This document shows positions 24,624 through 34,318 of a DNA stretch of 64,000 bases, in pieces. The notes under the pieces are model-generated. The model saw only the letters and a program-made list of their open reading frames with translations, made no database searches and was not told where the DNA came from. Both the position numbers and the translations under genes were made by a program. The stretch comes from DAISIK01 sp036822055 (GTDB lineage: Bacteria > Verrucomicrobiota > Verrucomicrobiia > Opitutales > Puniceicoccaceae): NCBI GenBank assembly GCA_036822055.1, contig DAISIK010000005.1:1-64000 (forward strand), in the 5' to 3' direction. Each line of letters starts with the position of its first letter. The first letter of the stretch is position 1.

Positions 24624-25256
24624 ATGGAGAAGCTTACCTTCAAGCAGGCGGAAGTCCTGAAGTATTTGAGGCTATCAGCATCGCGGGATGGATTCTGGCC
24701 ATCGATCCGTGATATTCAGGAGTATTTTAACTTCAAGAGTACAAACTCGGTGATTGGGCATCTGCGCGCATTGGAGCGGAAAGGCTATGTGAGACGCAAG
24801 CCGGGGCAGGCTCGGGCCTTTTCTCTGCTCGAGGACGAGGGCGAGGTGCCACTAGCGGCATTGAGAGTGACCAGCATCCCGATTCTTGGATCGATAGCGG
24901 CTGGTTATCCGGACCGGGTGGAAGGTGGCGGTGAGGTTGGACAGCTGCAGGTGGATGTGCAGACGGCCCGCTCGCGGAGACACGACGTTCCCGTTTTTGC
25001 TATTCGGGTTAGCGGGGACAGTATGATCATGGCTGGGATCGACGATGGAGATACGGTGGTGATAGAGGGCCGGGAGCCTCGGGATGGAGAGATTGTTGCG
25101 GCATTGATCGACGGGGAGGTGACCTTAAAGCGTTTCGTGAAGAATCAGGGCGGCTCTCCCTATCTCAAGGCGGAGAATCCGGCTTACCCGGAGCTGTTTC
25201 CGATCGAAGAGTTGCGTATCCAGGGAGTTGCTCGGGCAGTGGTGAAGAGTCTCTGA
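24624..25256 (+). CDS. lexA: LexA repressor/autoprotease
   Basis: This 210-residue product starts at the ATG at 24624. A winged helix-turn-helix covers residues 1-70 (LTFKQAEVLKYLRLSASRDG, PSIRDIQEYFNFKSTNSVIG, LRALERKGYVRRKPGQARAF). The S24 peptidase domain follows: cleavage bond Ala-Gly in SIAAGYP (near 95), catalytic Ser in VSGDSMIMAGIDDGD, and catalytic Lys in GEVTLKRF. It represses SOS genes and self-cleaves with RecA filaments. A large inverted repeat sits immediately upstream, a candidate autoregulatory site. The HTH recognition helix STNSVIGHLRAL differs from the canonical SPNAAEEHLKAL, fitting a different operator. Confidence 0.95.
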   Translation: MEKLTFKQAEVLKYLRLSASRDGFWPSIRDIQEYFNFKSTNSVIGHLRALERKGYVRRKPGQARAFSLLEDEGEVPLAALRVTSIPILGSIAAGYPDRVEGGGEVGQLQVDVQTARSRRHDVPVFAIRVSGDSMIMAGIDDGDTVVIEGREPRDGEIVAALIDGEVTLKRFVKNQGGSPYLKAENPAYPELFPIEELRIQGVARAVVKSL

Positions 25257-25539
25257 TTGGAGCAAGCGGCCTTTGGATTGTTGGCACTCCGGGAGGAGAG
25301 ATTCGAAGGGACTCTGAAATTTGGGCAGCCGATAGGGTCAGTCTGAGGTGCCGATGTTCGGTTAAGGGAAACTAGGGTCTCCGCTGTGCGATCAGGGGTG
25401 GTGCGGGGTAGAGTCCTCCAGTCCCGTCCGGGAATTTCGTTAGTGGGGTACAAGGGTAGTTGGCGGATGGTTAGGAGAGACGTTCGCCAGTTGTTTCCCG
25501 CGATGGTTGACTGGAGTTTCGCCGGGAAGGGACGGGAGC

Positions 25540-26703
25540 TTAACGAGACGAAAGTTGGGAGGTTTGAAAGGCATCATGGAAGGCTTGGAGCACCTTTTGT
25601 CCCATGGTTTCTGGAGAATGGTGGCTGGCCACGTATGCTTGGGCGGCACAAACCCTTTGGTCAGGTTGGAAGGCCCTTCGGATGGCGGCGGCGAGAGCGG
25701 AAGGGTTGGAAGGCTCGGCCAGCCAACCGCGTTGTTCCTCCTCTCCTATCAATTCCGGAATGCCACCGCAGCGCGTGCCGACGAAGGGGACCCCGTACTG
25801 AAATGCCTGGATTCCGGATTGGGGCACACCCTCGTGACCGAAGCTGGAAAGGATCGAGACATCGAAACCCGGAAGAACCATACCAACCTCCTCGAGGTGA
25901 CCGAGAAAGTGGATACGCGATGCAAAGGGGTGGGCCAGCCTGAGAGTCTGGAGTCGTTCCCTCTGGGGGCCATCACCGAGGAGAAAAAGGTGGTGCTGCG
26001 GGTAGGCGGGTGCCAGGAGGGCAAAGGCGTCAAGGAGATCGGGGTGACCCTTCCAGCTCCGAAGCACGGAGACCTGCCCAATGAATCGTGAGTCCACGTT
26101 GAGATTCAAACGCGAGATCAGGGACGCTCTCGTGGCCTCTCGATCTATCGGCAACTCAGGCGCAGGAAGACCGGTGGGAATGGAAAGGATGCGATCCGGT
26201 GAAATTCCCAAGGTATCAATTAAAGCGATACGAGTGCACTCGGCGGTGGTGATGACCCGGTGGCAGAGAGATCGATAGAGCCAACGATTCTGGAGGCGAG
26301 GTTTTACGGGGGTGGAGACGTGGCGATATCGGATGCGGAGCGACCGGGGTCGATAGACGCGCCCCGCGAGAAGTCCGACCCAGCTATCGACGCTGCTGTG
26401 GGTAGCGATCACGTCGGGTTTCAATTTACGAATGATTCTCCCGAGGCGGATGGTATCAAGGAGCTGTTGGGATTTGCTAAAGCCGAGGGGGTGGAACTTG
26501 ACGGTTGAGCGGTCCAATCTACGGGCAAGGCTACTGTGGGCAGGAGCGGCGAGGTGGACATCAAATCCGTGATCAGCGAACCAGGCGGCCTCCGTCAATA
26601 AACGGATTTCCTGCCCGCCCCAACCGAGGGAAGCCTCTGTGTGGAGGATGGTTTTAATCGGAAAGTCTCTAGGAGCCAGAGATTGATGAAAAGAAGGGGG
26701 CAA
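25540..26703 (-). CDS. GT4-type glycosyltransferase
   Basis: The open frame extends to 27273, but the upstream part overlaps the opposite-strand amidotransferase and is proline-rich nonsense. Glycosyltransferase sequence begins at about 26660 (IKTILHTEASLGWGGQEIRL), so a TTG at 26703 is taken as provisional start (387 residues); no ATG lies nearby. It has a GT-B N-domain (PDVIATHSSVDSWVGLLAGR, the RYRHVSTPVK linker), then GRYIGQVSVLRSWKGHPDLLDAF-like (FIGQVSVLRSWKGHP), LLGDGPQRERL, and the donor-site motif SFGHEGVPQSGIQAFQYGVP. No membrane helix. It likely adds a sugar to a cell-surface glycan or lipid; donor and acceptor are unknown. Start uncertain. Confidence 0.75.
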   Translation of the reverse strand: MPPSFHQSLAPRDFPIKTILHTEASLGWGGQEIRLLTEAAWFADHGFDVHLAAPAHSSLARRLDRSTVKFHPLGFSKSQQLLDTIRLGRIIRKLKPDVIATHSSVDSWVGLLAGRVYRPRSLRIRYRHVSTPVKPRLQNRWLYRSLCHRVITTAECTRIALIDTLGISPDRILSIPTGLPAPELPIDREATRASLISRLNLNVDSRFIGQVSVLRSWKGHPDLLDAFALLAPAYPQHHLFLLGDGPQRERLQTLRLAHPFASRIHFLGHLEEVGMVLPGFDVSILSSFGHEGVPQSGIQAFQYGVPFVGTRCGGIPELIGEEEQRGWLAEPSNPSALAAAIRRAFQPDQRVCAAQAYVASHHSPETMGQKVLQAFHDAFQTSQLSSR

Positions 26704-26891
26704 GGGGGCTGGGAATTGAGGGTCGGGGAGAGGATTGGGAAATTGATGTTTTGGAAATCTGACGCGGAAGTTGAGAAGAATGGAAGCGGGAGAATGGGGC
26801 AAGAGCGGGGGTCGGCCAATTTGAAGGGGAGGCTGGATGGGGCAGAAAGATTTCGATTGCCGATGAATGAAATGCGTAAGGAAATCTGCCT

Positions 26892-27599
26892 GTGAGACTG
26901 ACGGTATTGCAGCATCTAGCCTCCGAGGGACCGGGACGAATTGCGACCTGGGCGGGAGCCCGGGGTCATCAGCTGGAGTATGTCCGGTTTTTTGAGAGCG
27001 AAAGCCTGCCCCCCATTCAATCAGTGGAGGGGGTGATTCTGCTCGGTGGCTCAATGAACGTTGGGGAGGTGGATCGGCACCCCTGGTTGCTGGAGGAAAG
27101 CGTTTGGTTGAGCGAAATCCTGCATTCGGGGAGGATTCCGGTCTTTGGGGTTTGCCTTGGAGCCCAGCTGATCGCGGCGGCCTTGGGAGCGAGGGTCTAC
27201 CCGAATGAGGAGCCAGAGGTTGGATGGATGCCCGTCTCTTTTGACTGGGAAGCCCTGAACGATTTTTGCGCAACGGATCTACCGCATGAGCTAGCAGTGC
27301 TCCACTGGCACGAGCAGACCTTCGAACTTCCGGATGCGGCGAGGCGATTTGCGACCAATGAGGTGACCAAAAATCAAGGCTTCGTCCTGGGTGAGAAACC
27401 GGGGAGGGTCCTTGGCTTGCAATTTCACCTCGAGGTCGATGCGGCGATCGTGAAGCGTTGGTTCAACGCGGTGGGCGAGAGCGGGATGGTTGGCCGATAT
27501 GTGCATCAATCTGAGAAAGTTCTCAGAATGTCGGATGCGGCGGCCGAGGAGACCGAGCCAGTGCTCAATCGACTCCTTGATTGGTGTTTCGAGCAATGA
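26892..27599 (+). CDS. Class I glutamine amidotransferase
   Basis: This 235-residue protein has a class I GATase fold. The nucleophile Cys is in PVFGVCLGAQLIAAALG (near residue 87), the oxyanion GGSMNVGEVDRHPWL precedes it, and His/Glu of the triad lie in LGLQFHLEVDAAIV (near residue 178). It resembles free-standing GMP-synthase-like amidotransferases (YfeJ/GuaA-type group). The amination partner is not known; these can also act as gamma-glutamyl peptidases. It starts with a 6-base gap from nothing upstream on the same strand, so it appears mono-cistronic. Confidence 0.85.
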   Translation: MRLTVLQHLASEGPGRIATWAGARGHQLEYVRFFESESLPPIQSVEGVILLGGSMNVGEVDRHPWLLEESVWLSEILHSGRIPVFGVCLGAQLIAAALGARVYPNEEPEVGWMPVSFDWEALNDFCATDLPHELAVLHWHEQTFELPDAARRFATNEVTKNQGFVLGEKPGRVLGLQFHLEVDAAIVKRWFNAVGESGMVGRYVHQSEKVLRMSDAAAEETEPVLNRLLDWCFEQ

Positions 27600-27675
27600 T
27601 TCTTTTAAAGCCCGCTATGCCAGGGGAAAACGGCCCGTGAAAGACGGAGCCGCAAGAGGGTGATGGGACCCAAGC

Positions 27676-28935
27676 CTAGAACTTGAAGTGGTATTTCCCG
27701 AGACGGCGCTTGATCTCGGCGACGACCTCGTGCTCGGCCTCAATGGTGCCTGCCTCGAAGGTCACTGAGAATCTGACATAGGGCCCGGCCTCGTCCCAGG
27801 GAACCGTCGAGATCAGTTCTTCGCGGATGAGCCACTGGCTGAAATCCTCTCCGCTCGAAAAGGTCTGGACTGACCCGCTCTGTTGATTGACGGCCTCCTT
27901 TGGCGCGGGAAGGTAAAGAAAAAAGCTGCCAGCGGGCTTGGATACCTGGAAGCCTTGCTCCCTGAGGAGACCGACGAGGAGATCCATCCTGCGGGAATAT
28001 TTTTCGGCGATTTTTGCGGTGATTTCCGGGTTTTGAAGGGCAGTCTCCGCAGCCTTCTGAATGCCGAGGAATTGGCCGGAGTCGGTGTTGTCCTTAACGT
28101 CGCCGTATGCCTTGACGATGAGGGGGTTGCCACAGACGAATCCGATTCTCCAGCCCGTCATGTTAAAACCTTTGGAGAGGGAATGAAGCTCGATGGCAAC
28201 ATCTTTGGCGCCCTCTGCCTGGAGAATGGAGAGCGGCTGGCCCTCGAAGATAAGGGCGGCATAGGCGGCATCCTGAATGATGATGATGTTGTGGCGGCGA
28301 GCCCAATCGACTGCATCCTGGAAGAAGGCACGGGTAGCTGAGGCGCCGGTGGGATTGTTTGGGTAGTTGAGGACCAGGACCTTGGATCTCTCGAGGATAT
28401 CGAGGGGAATGGAGGCGAGGTCAGGGAGGAAATGATTCTCAGCTTTGAGTGGGAGGTTGAAGACCTCGCCGCCGTAGTACTTGGCATGGGTGCCGAAGAC
28501 GGGGTAGCCCGGAATGGTCATGAGGGCGACGTCACCCGGGTTGATGAAAGCAGCCGGAAGGATGGAAAGGGCCGACTTGGAACCGATGGAATGAATGATC
28601 TCCGTCTGTGGGTCGAGGGAGACTTGGAAAACCCGCTCCATGTAATGGGCGGCGACCTTCTTGAAGCTCTCGCAGCCGTTATCCGCATAGCCCCGATTTT
28701 CGGGTAGCCGAGAGGCTTGTTGGAGGGTTTCGATGACCTGAGGGAAGGCCATTTCGTCCGGTTCTCCAACGCCCATGTCGATGAGAGGGAGGTCGGGATG
28801 CTGGATTTTGGCGGCCTTTTTGGCGCGTTTTATCTTCTCGAACTTATAAATCGTATCGGTTTTTCCGTAACGGTTGCCGCCGATCCGCTCGGCAAAAAGT
28901 TCCTGAATGAAAGAGTCTGAGACAGCGTTTACCAT
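27676..28935 (-). CDS. dapL: LL-diaminopimelate aminotransferase
   Basis: The ATG at 28935 gives 419 residues, matching DapL. Landmarks: FIQELFAERIGGNRYGKTDT at the N-terminus, PLIDMGVGEPDEMAFP, the Ala-Asn-Gly-Cys segment YADNGCESFK, the PLP-contact NYPNNPTGA, the Asp/Tyr stretch IIIQDAAYA, and the PLP lysine in SLSKGFNMTGWRIGF. It converts tetrahydrodipicolinate directly to LL-diaminopimelate, bypassing DapD/C/E. This is common in Chlamydiae, Verrucomicrobia and Cyanobacteria. DapB, the preceding enzyme, is encoded at 54625. The frame to 29022 would overlap panC and is rejected. Confidence 0.93.
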   Translation of the reverse strand: MVNAVSDSFIQELFAERIGGNRYGKTDTIYKFEKIKRAKKAAKIQHPDLPLIDMGVGEPDEMAFPQVIETLQQASRLPENRGYADNGCESFKKVAAHYMERVFQVSLDPQTEIIHSIGSKSALSILPAAFINPGDVALMTIPGYPVFGTHAKYYGGEVFNLPLKAENHFLPDLASIPLDILERSKVLVLNYPNNPTGASATRAFFQDAVDWARRHNIIIIQDAAYAALIFEGQPLSILQAEGAKDVAIELHSLSKGFNMTGWRIGFVCGNPLIVKAYGDVKDNTDSGQFLGIQKAAETALQNPEITAKIAEKYSRRMDLLVGLLREQGFQVSKPAGSFFLYLPAPKEAVNQQSGSVQTFSSGEDFSQWLIREELISTVPWDEAGPYVRFSVTFEAGTIEAEHEVVAEIKRRLGKYHFKF

Positions 28936-28989
28936 AAGTAGCGAAGAAATTGTTTTGCGCAGAAAATCAAAACGAATTTTGTTTTCAAA

Positions 28990-29832
28990 ATGCAGGTGAT
29001 CACCTCGGTAAACGAAATGCAATCATTTGCCATCGCTCAACGGGCGAGGGGCAAGCTCTTGGGATTTGTGCCGACAATGGGTGCCCTCCACCTTGGGCAT
29101 GAGGGGTTGATTGCGGCATCCATCGCCGAGGCTGACTGCACCATTGTTTCGATTTTTGTCAACCCGCTGCAGTTTGGTCCCAACGAAGACTTGGCGAAGT
29201 ACCCTCGGCAGCGGGAGGAGGATTTGGCGACTTGTGAGCGGCTCGGAGTGGATGTGGTCTTCACTCCGGAGGTTGGGGAGATCTATCCGCCCGGTCATTC
29301 CACGGCGGTAAACGAAACGTTGGTGGCGGCAGACTTGTGCGGCATCTCTAGGCCAAATCACTTTCAGGGGGTGGCTACGGTCTGCACGATTCTGTTCAAC
29401 ATCACCCGTCCCGACGTGGCATTTTTCGGGCAGAAGGATGCCCAACAATGCGCGGTTGTGAGCAAGGTGATTTCGGATCTCCATCTCCCGGTGGAGCTGA
29501 AAATCGTGCCGACGGTGCGGGATTCCGATGGATTGGCCCTCAGCTCCCGCAACCGTTATCTAAGTCCCGAAGAGAGGGCCGATGCCCTGGAAATCTACCG
29601 GGCACTACAGGTCGGTAAATCGTTGGTCGAGGGTGGCGTCCGGAGCGTGGACCGGGTGATAGCCGAGGTCCATCACAGTTTACAGAGGATCCACCGTCTC
29701 CGGGTGATCTACACTTCAATCGTCGATCCGATGACGATGAAACCGGAGCGGGAGGTGGAAACCGGAAAAAGCCTTTTGGTGATTGCCTGTTGGGTTGATC
29801 AGGTGAGGCTGATTGATAATATCAGACTGTGA
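28990..29832 (+). CDS. panC: Pantothenate synthetase
   Basis: This 280-residue ligase shows the nucleotidyl-transferase HIGH motif (GFVPTMGALHLGHEGLI, near residue 31), FVNPLQFGPNEDLAKYPRQ, the GISRPNHFQGVATVC segment, FFGQKDAQQCAVV, and SDGLALSSRNRYLS. It condenses pantoate and beta-alanine with ATP, feeding CoA synthesis. Its stop overlaps the GTG start of nadB by 4 bases, so vitamin B5 and NAD synthesis are joined here. Confidence 0.96.
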   Translation: MQVITSVNEMQSFAIAQRARGKLLGFVPTMGALHLGHEGLIAASIAEADCTIVSIFVNPLQFGPNEDLAKYPRQREEDLATCERLGVDVVFTPEVGEIYPPGHSTAVNETLVAADLCGISRPNHFQGVATVCTILFNITRPDVAFFGQKDAQQCAVVSKVISDLHLPVELKIVPTVRDSDGLALSSRNRYLSPEERADALEIYRALQVGKSLVEGGVRSVDRVIAEVHHSLQRIHRLRVIYTSIVDPMTMKPEREVETGKSLLVIACWVDQVRLIDNIRL

Positions 29833-31424
29833 GCGATTCGTTTGATGCAGTTGTGATCGGGAGTGGAATCGCCGGTTTGTTCTTCTCCCTCAAGGCAGCT
29901 GAACGGGGTTTGCGGGTTTGCATCGTAACCAAAAAGGAGAGAGCGGAGTCGAATACCAACTATGCTCAAGGCGGAATCGCTTGTGTGACGGCAGAGGGCG
30001 ATGACTTTGATCTTCACGTCAAAGATACCCTCGAGGCGGGAGACGGACTCTGTGAGGAGGAGGTGGTGCGGCGGATCGTTCAGGAGGGGCCGGCCCAGAT
30101 TGCGGCGATCATCAAGATGGGGGTGGACTTTAGTCGGCTGGATGACGGGCGGGTGTCGCTCGGCAAGGAAGGTGGCCACTCCAAACGGAGGATCTTGCAC
30201 GTCCAGGATCTGACCGGGAAGGCGATTGAGGAAGCCTTGTTGGCAGCGATCGCAGCGCAGGAGCGCATCGATATACGCGAGCACTGGATTGCCATCGATT
30301 TCATCACCACCCGAAAGCTGAAGAAGTACGGACTGCAGGGGGCCAGCCAGCGCAATCGAGTGGTTGGTTTGTATGCGCTGGATGCCCGTAGTGGAGAAGT
30401 GGTGACGGTGAGGGCAGGCGCGATCATGGTGGCAACCGGTGGGATCGGCCAGGTTTATCAGTACACCACCAACCCTCCCATTGCGACGGGTGATGGAATC
30501 GCGATGGCCTATCGAGCGGGAGCCGAGATCCGCAATCTGGAGTTCATTCAGTTTCACCCCACGGCTTTTTATTCCCCCGAGGGTGACCGCTTTCTGGTGA
30601 GTGAAGCAGTGCGCGGGGAGGGAGCGATCCTTCGCAACTTGAGGGGGGAAGCCTTCATGCGGAACTATCATGCGCGGGCTGATCTGGCTCCGCGGGACGT
30701 GGTGGCGCGAGCTATTGATGCAGAGATGAAACACTCTGGAGCGGCCCACGTCTGGCTCGACCTGACTGTTAGAACATCTGAGGAAATCAACGAGCGTTTC
30801 CCGAGCATCCTCGGATACTGCCTGAAGCGGGGGATCGATCCGGCGAAGGAATACATTCCAGTCGTTCCGGCGGCCCATTACCTATGCGGAGGGGTGCGGA
30901 CGGAGCTTGATAGCCGGACAACAGTGGATGGTCTTTTTGCATGTGGAGAGGCGGCCTGCACGGGACTCCATGGGGCAAACCGGCTGGCGAGCAACAGTTT
31001 GCTTGAGGCACTGGTCCTGGCTGGTCGGGGGGCAGGGGCGGTGGAACGTTTTTTGGCCGAAGACGATCGCTATCTCGATGAGTTGCCGGGGTGGCAGGAC
31101 GGGAATGTGCAGGACTCGGATGAGCGGGTGATATTGGCGCACAACTGGGAAGAACTGCGCCGTACGATGTGGGACTTTGTTGGAATTGTGCGAACTACGA
31201 AGCGACTGGAGCGGGCACGGACAAGGGTCCGGATGCTGGCGAAGGAGGTGAATGAGTACTACTGGAACTTCAAGGTTGAGCCATTTTTAATTGAACTGCG
31301 GAACATGCTGGAGGTGGCGTCTCTGGTGATTGAGTGTGCTCTCCAGCGGAAGGAGAGCCGGGGCCTGCACTACACCCTCGACTATCCGGAAAAGCTGCCG
31401 GTGGCCGAGGATTCGGTGATCTAG
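29829..31424 (+). CDS. nadB: L-aspartate oxidase
   Basis: It starts at the GTG at 29829 and is 531 residues. FAD-binding signature VVIGSGIAGLFFSLKAAERG, the NTNYAQGGIACV segment that contacts FAD, and the long substrate domain with KEGGHSKRRILH, QFHPTAFYSPEG, and the C-terminal helical domain MLAKEVNEYYWNFKVEP. It oxidises L-aspartate to iminoaspartate, the first step of de novo NAD synthesis. NadA and NadC are not in this window. Translationally coupled to panC. Confidence 0.94.
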   Translation: MSDSFDAVVIGSGIAGLFFSLKAAERGLRVCIVTKKERAESNTNYAQGGIACVTAEGDDFDLHVKDTLEAGDGLCEEEVVRRIVQEGPAQIAAIIKMGVDFSRLDDGRVSLGKEGGHSKRRILHVQDLTGKAIEEALLAAIAAQERIDIREHWIAIDFITTRKLKKYGLQGASQRNRVVGLYALDARSGEVVTVRAGAIMVATGGIGQVYQYTTNPPIATGDGIAMAYRAGAEIRNLEFIQFHPTAFYSPEGDRFLVSEAVRGEGAILRNLRGEAFMRNYHARADLAPRDVVARAIDAEMKHSGAAHVWLDLTVRTSEEINERFPSILGYCLKRGIDPAKEYIPVVPAAHYLCGGVRTELDSRTTVDGLFACGEAACTGLHGANRLASNSLLEALVLAGRGAGAVERFLAEDDRYLDELPGWQDGNVQDSDERVILAHNWEELRRTMWDFVGIVRTTKRLERARTRVRMLAKEVNEYYWNFKVEPFLIELRNMLEVASLVIECALQRKESRGLHYTLDYPEKLPVAEDSVI

Positions 31425-31437
31425 CTGTTGGGTTGGT

Positions 31438-33483
31438 TCACCAGGCCGGACGAGGCTGGTATCGGATTTTTTGATACTGATGCTCGGGAACGGTGAGAAC
31501 AAAGCGGCTGGGACCGAGCAGGCGGGGAGGCCCGCCCTGGGTAATAACCCGCGGAGCGAGGAGATAGAGGTGGTCCTTGGCCCTCGTAACGGCCACATAA
31601 AAAAGGCGTCGCTCTTCTTCGACATCACCCTGGTCGATCGCTTTTTGGAGTGGGAAGAGTCCGTCGGCCACACCGATGACGAAGATGACGGGGAATTCGA
31701 GCCCCTTGGCCTGGTGGACGGTGGTCATCCGGACGGCCTGATCCTGCATCTCAACGGAGCGGTGGCTGGTCTCCGAACTCATAAGGGTAAGTTGGACGAG
31801 AAGGTCTTCCAGAGTCTCAAACCGACTGGCAAAACCGGCGACACTCTGCAAGTCATCAAGACGCTGTTGCCAATTGTCGTGGCTTTTTCTCAGCCAGTCT
31901 CCATACCAGCCATCGATAAGGATTTGGAGGACCGCGTCGGGTGCGGCCTGTTCGCGGATGGCGAGGTCTGCCTGGAGGAGGGTGGCGGCCAGGCTGCCCC
32001 ATTCTTCGACGACGAGCTTTGGGATTTTGGCCACGCCCTGCGGATCGACGAGGGCCTCAGCGGGTCGAAGTTTTTTCTTCCTGGCGACTTCGAGGAAGTG
32101 GCTGTGGATCTTTTCTGCAGTTTTGGGCCCGACTTTCGGGAGGAGGGCCACAAAGCGGAGGAAGGCGGTGCTGTCCTGTGGGTTGGTGAGGAAACGCAAC
32201 TGGGCAGCCAGATCTTTAACATGGGCGGTCTCAAAAAACCTGAGGCCACTGGTGATATGGAAGGGGATGCCTCGGCGGGAGAACTCCATCTGGAGATCCA
32301 TGGCATGGTAGTGAGCACGGTAGAGGATGGCGATATCCGACGGTTGGAAACCATCATCAACCAGTTCGTCGATGCGTCGGGCGATAAAGTCAGCTTGGGA
32401 AAGGGTATCGGTTGTGGTGATGTAGGCGGGAGGCATACCGGGCTCCCGGATGGCACGGAGTTGCTTCTCGAAGACATGGGCGTTGCCTTGGGAAAAGAGC
32501 ACCTGATTGGCAAAGTTGAGGATGTTGGGGGTTGAGCGGTAGTTGGTCTCAATTTTGTAGAGAGTGGTATTGGGGTGCCGTTCCGGGAAGGCGCGGATGT
32601 TCTCGAAGTCAGCGCCTCGCCAAGTGTAGATGCATTGGGCATCGTCTCCGACAGCAGTAATTTGATGGTGGGGGGCCATTCTCTCGATGATTTGGGACTG
32701 GAGCGCGTTGGTGTCCTGATACTCGTCGACGAGGATTGAGGTGAACTTTTCCCCATAGAAAGTTGCGCTCTCTTCGGACTCAGAGAGGAGGCGGAGCCAG
32801 AGCTCAAGGATGTCGTCGAAATCGACCACTTGTTGCTTGCGCTTGGCGGCCTCGTAGGCGGCGGCAAACTTGGTGATCGAATCTTCCAGCTCGCCTGCAG
32901 TGTAGGCTCGCTCCCGAACAATTTCCGAGAGCGGTCGGCGGGTGTTGCGGGAGAAGGAGATCCAATCGCCGATGAGGCGAGGTTTCGGGTTGTCCTTGTT
33001 TTTCTGATACGCTGGGTCGATTTGGTCGACCACGCGTTTGAGAAGAGCTTCGCTATCTCCCTGATCAAGAATGTTGAAGCTTGGTTCGATTCCAATTTTC
33101 CTTCCGCTTTGGCGAAGGATTCTCTGGCCGATGTGGTGAAAGGTGCCTCCCCAAAAACGGCTGGAAAAAACGCCGGTAAGTTCCTCGACCCGGCCGAGCA
33201 TCTCGCGGGCAGCTTTGTTGGTAAAGGTGAGGAGGAGGATCTGGTCGGGTCGGACTCCCTCTTTGAGGAGCCAGGCTACCCGGTAGGTGAGGGTGCGGGT
33301 TTTGCCGCTCCCTGCGCCAGCGAGGACGAGGGACGGCCCGAGGGGTGCGGCTACGGCTGAGTACTGCTCGGGATTGAGCTCGTTTTCGAAGTCAATAGTG
33401 GCGGCCCGAGCTCGGAAATCTTCGAGGGAGGGGAGAGGAGATGGGTTTTCTCCCCGGAAGGCCGGGCTGTCAAAAAAGTCCAT
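31438..33483 (-). CDS. ATP-dependent superfamily 1 DNA helicase (PcrA/UvrD type)
   Basis: The 681-residue product has the SF1A helicase motifs in order: Q-motif ELNPEQYSAVA, Walker A VLAGAGSGKTRTLTYR (near residue 55), Ia LTFTNKAAREML, II SILVDEYQDTNALQ, III AVGDDAQCIYTWRGADF, IV ETNYRST, V MTTVHQAKGLEFPVIFVIGV and VI EERRLFYVAVTRAKD. It unwinds DNA 3'-5' in repair and replication restart. It is slightly shorter than UvrD of proteobacteria (about 720). No LexA-like motif is visible in front. Confidence 0.92.
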   Translation of the reverse strand: MDFFDSPAFRGENPSPLPSLEDFRARAATIDFENELNPEQYSAVAAPLGPSLVLAGAGSGKTRTLTYRVAWLLKEGVRPDQILLLTFTNKAAREMLGRVEELTGVFSSRFWGGTFHHIGQRILRQSGRKIGIEPSFNILDQGDSEALLKRVVDQIDPAYQKNKDNPKPRLIGDWISFSRNTRRPLSEIVRERAYTAGELEDSITKFAAAYEAAKRKQQVVDFDDILELWLRLLSESEESATFYGEKFTSILVDEYQDTNALQSQIIERMAPHHQITAVGDDAQCIYTWRGADFENIRAFPERHPNTTLYKIETNYRSTPNILNFANQVLFSQGNAHVFEKQLRAIREPGMPPAYITTTDTLSQADFIARRIDELVDDGFQPSDIAILYRAHYHAMDLQMEFSRRGIPFHITSGLRFFETAHVKDLAAQLRFLTNPQDSTAFLRFVALLPKVGPKTAEKIHSHFLEVARKKKLRPAEALVDPQGVAKIPKLVVEEWGSLAATLLQADLAIREQAAPDAVLQILIDGWYGDWLRKSHDNWQQRLDDLQSVAGFASRFETLEDLLVQLTLMSSETSHRSVEMQDQAVRMTTVHQAKGLEFPVIFVIGVADGLFPLQKAIDQGDVEEERRLFYVAVTRAKDHLYLLAPRVITQGGPPRLLGPSRFVLTVPEHQYQKIRYQPRPAW

Positions 33484-33547
33484 GAGAGAATGATGGGAGG
33501 AGGGAGGGCAGGCGGCAACCCTTGGGGGAAATCTGGCCGCCCTGGGC

Positions 33548-34303
33548 CTAAAGCCGGACCGGGATGCCTCGATTGGCGAGAAAATGCTTGGCTTCGGGAA
33601 CCTTGATTTCTCCGAAGTGAAAGATTGAAGCTGCTAGCACGGCAGAGGCGTGACCTTCCCGGAGGACGGCGGCGAGGTGTTCAAGTTTTCCGGCCCCTCC
33701 CGAGGCAATGACGGGGATGTTAACGGCGTCGGCGACCGCCCGGGTAAGGCCAATGTCGTAGCCCTCCCGAACCCCATCCTGATCCATGCTGGTAAGGAGG
33801 ATTTCCCCGGCTCCAAGATTTTCCATTTTCCGAGCCCAATCGATCGCGTTGAGGCCAGTGGGACGGCGACCTCCATGGGTGAAGACTTCCCACGAAGAGC
33901 CATTTTGTTTAGCATCGATGGCCACCACGATGCACTGGTTGCCAAAGCGTTGGCTGGCCTCGGCGATGACCTCCGGATGCTGGACGGCGGCAGTGTTGAA
34001 GCTTACTTTGTCGGCCCCGGCGTTGAGCATTTCGCGAACGTTTTCGACGTTACGGATGCCGCCTCCGACAGTGAGTGGCATGAAGACCTGAGAGGCGGTG
34101 CGTTCAACGACGTCAATGAGGGTGGAGCGTTGATCGCTGGAGGCGGTGATGTCGAGAAAGACAAGCTCGTCTGCCCCTTGGCTCTCGTAGGCCTTGGCAA
34201 TTTCGACGGGGTCTCCGGCATCCCGAAGTTCTTCAAATCGAACGCCCTTGACTACCCGGCCCCCGGTAACGTCGAGGCAGGGGATGATCCGGACACTGAG
34301 CAT
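33548..34303 (-). CDS. hisF: Imidazole glycerol phosphate synthase, cyclase subunit
   Basis: 251 residues, a TIM barrel. Landmarks: RIIPCLDVTGGRVVKGVRFE with the catalytic Asp, ELVFLDITAS, LTVGGGIRNVENVREML, NAGADKVSFNTAAVQHPEV, catalytic second Asp in LTSMDQDGVREGYDIGLTRA, and PVIASGGAGKLEH. With HisH it makes the imidazole ring of histidine. HisH is not adjacent. It is followed in the same direction by the helicase at 33483. Confidence 0.96.
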   Translation of the reverse strand: MLSVRIIPCLDVTGGRVVKGVRFEELRDAGDPVEIAKAYESQGADELVFLDITASSDQRSTLIDVVERTASQVFMPLTVGGGIRNVENVREMLNAGADKVSFNTAAVQHPEVIAEASQRFGNQCIVVAIDAKQNGSSWEVFTHGGRRPTGLNAIDWARKMENLGAGEILLTSMDQDGVREGYDIGLTRAVADAVNIPVIASGGAGKLEHLAAVLREGHASAVLAASIFHFGEIKVPEAKHFLANRGIPVRL

Positions 34304-34318
34304 GGGAGCGGGTAGCTT

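Noticed and set aside
26704..27273. N-terminal extension of the glycosyltransferase
   Set aside because: Proline-rich shadow of the opposite-strand amidotransferase gene; no GT sequence in it.
33511..33541. GGCGGC...GCCGCC repeat between helicase and hisF
   Set aside because: Six-bp arms with a 19-bp loop and no T-tract, so not supported as terminator or operator.
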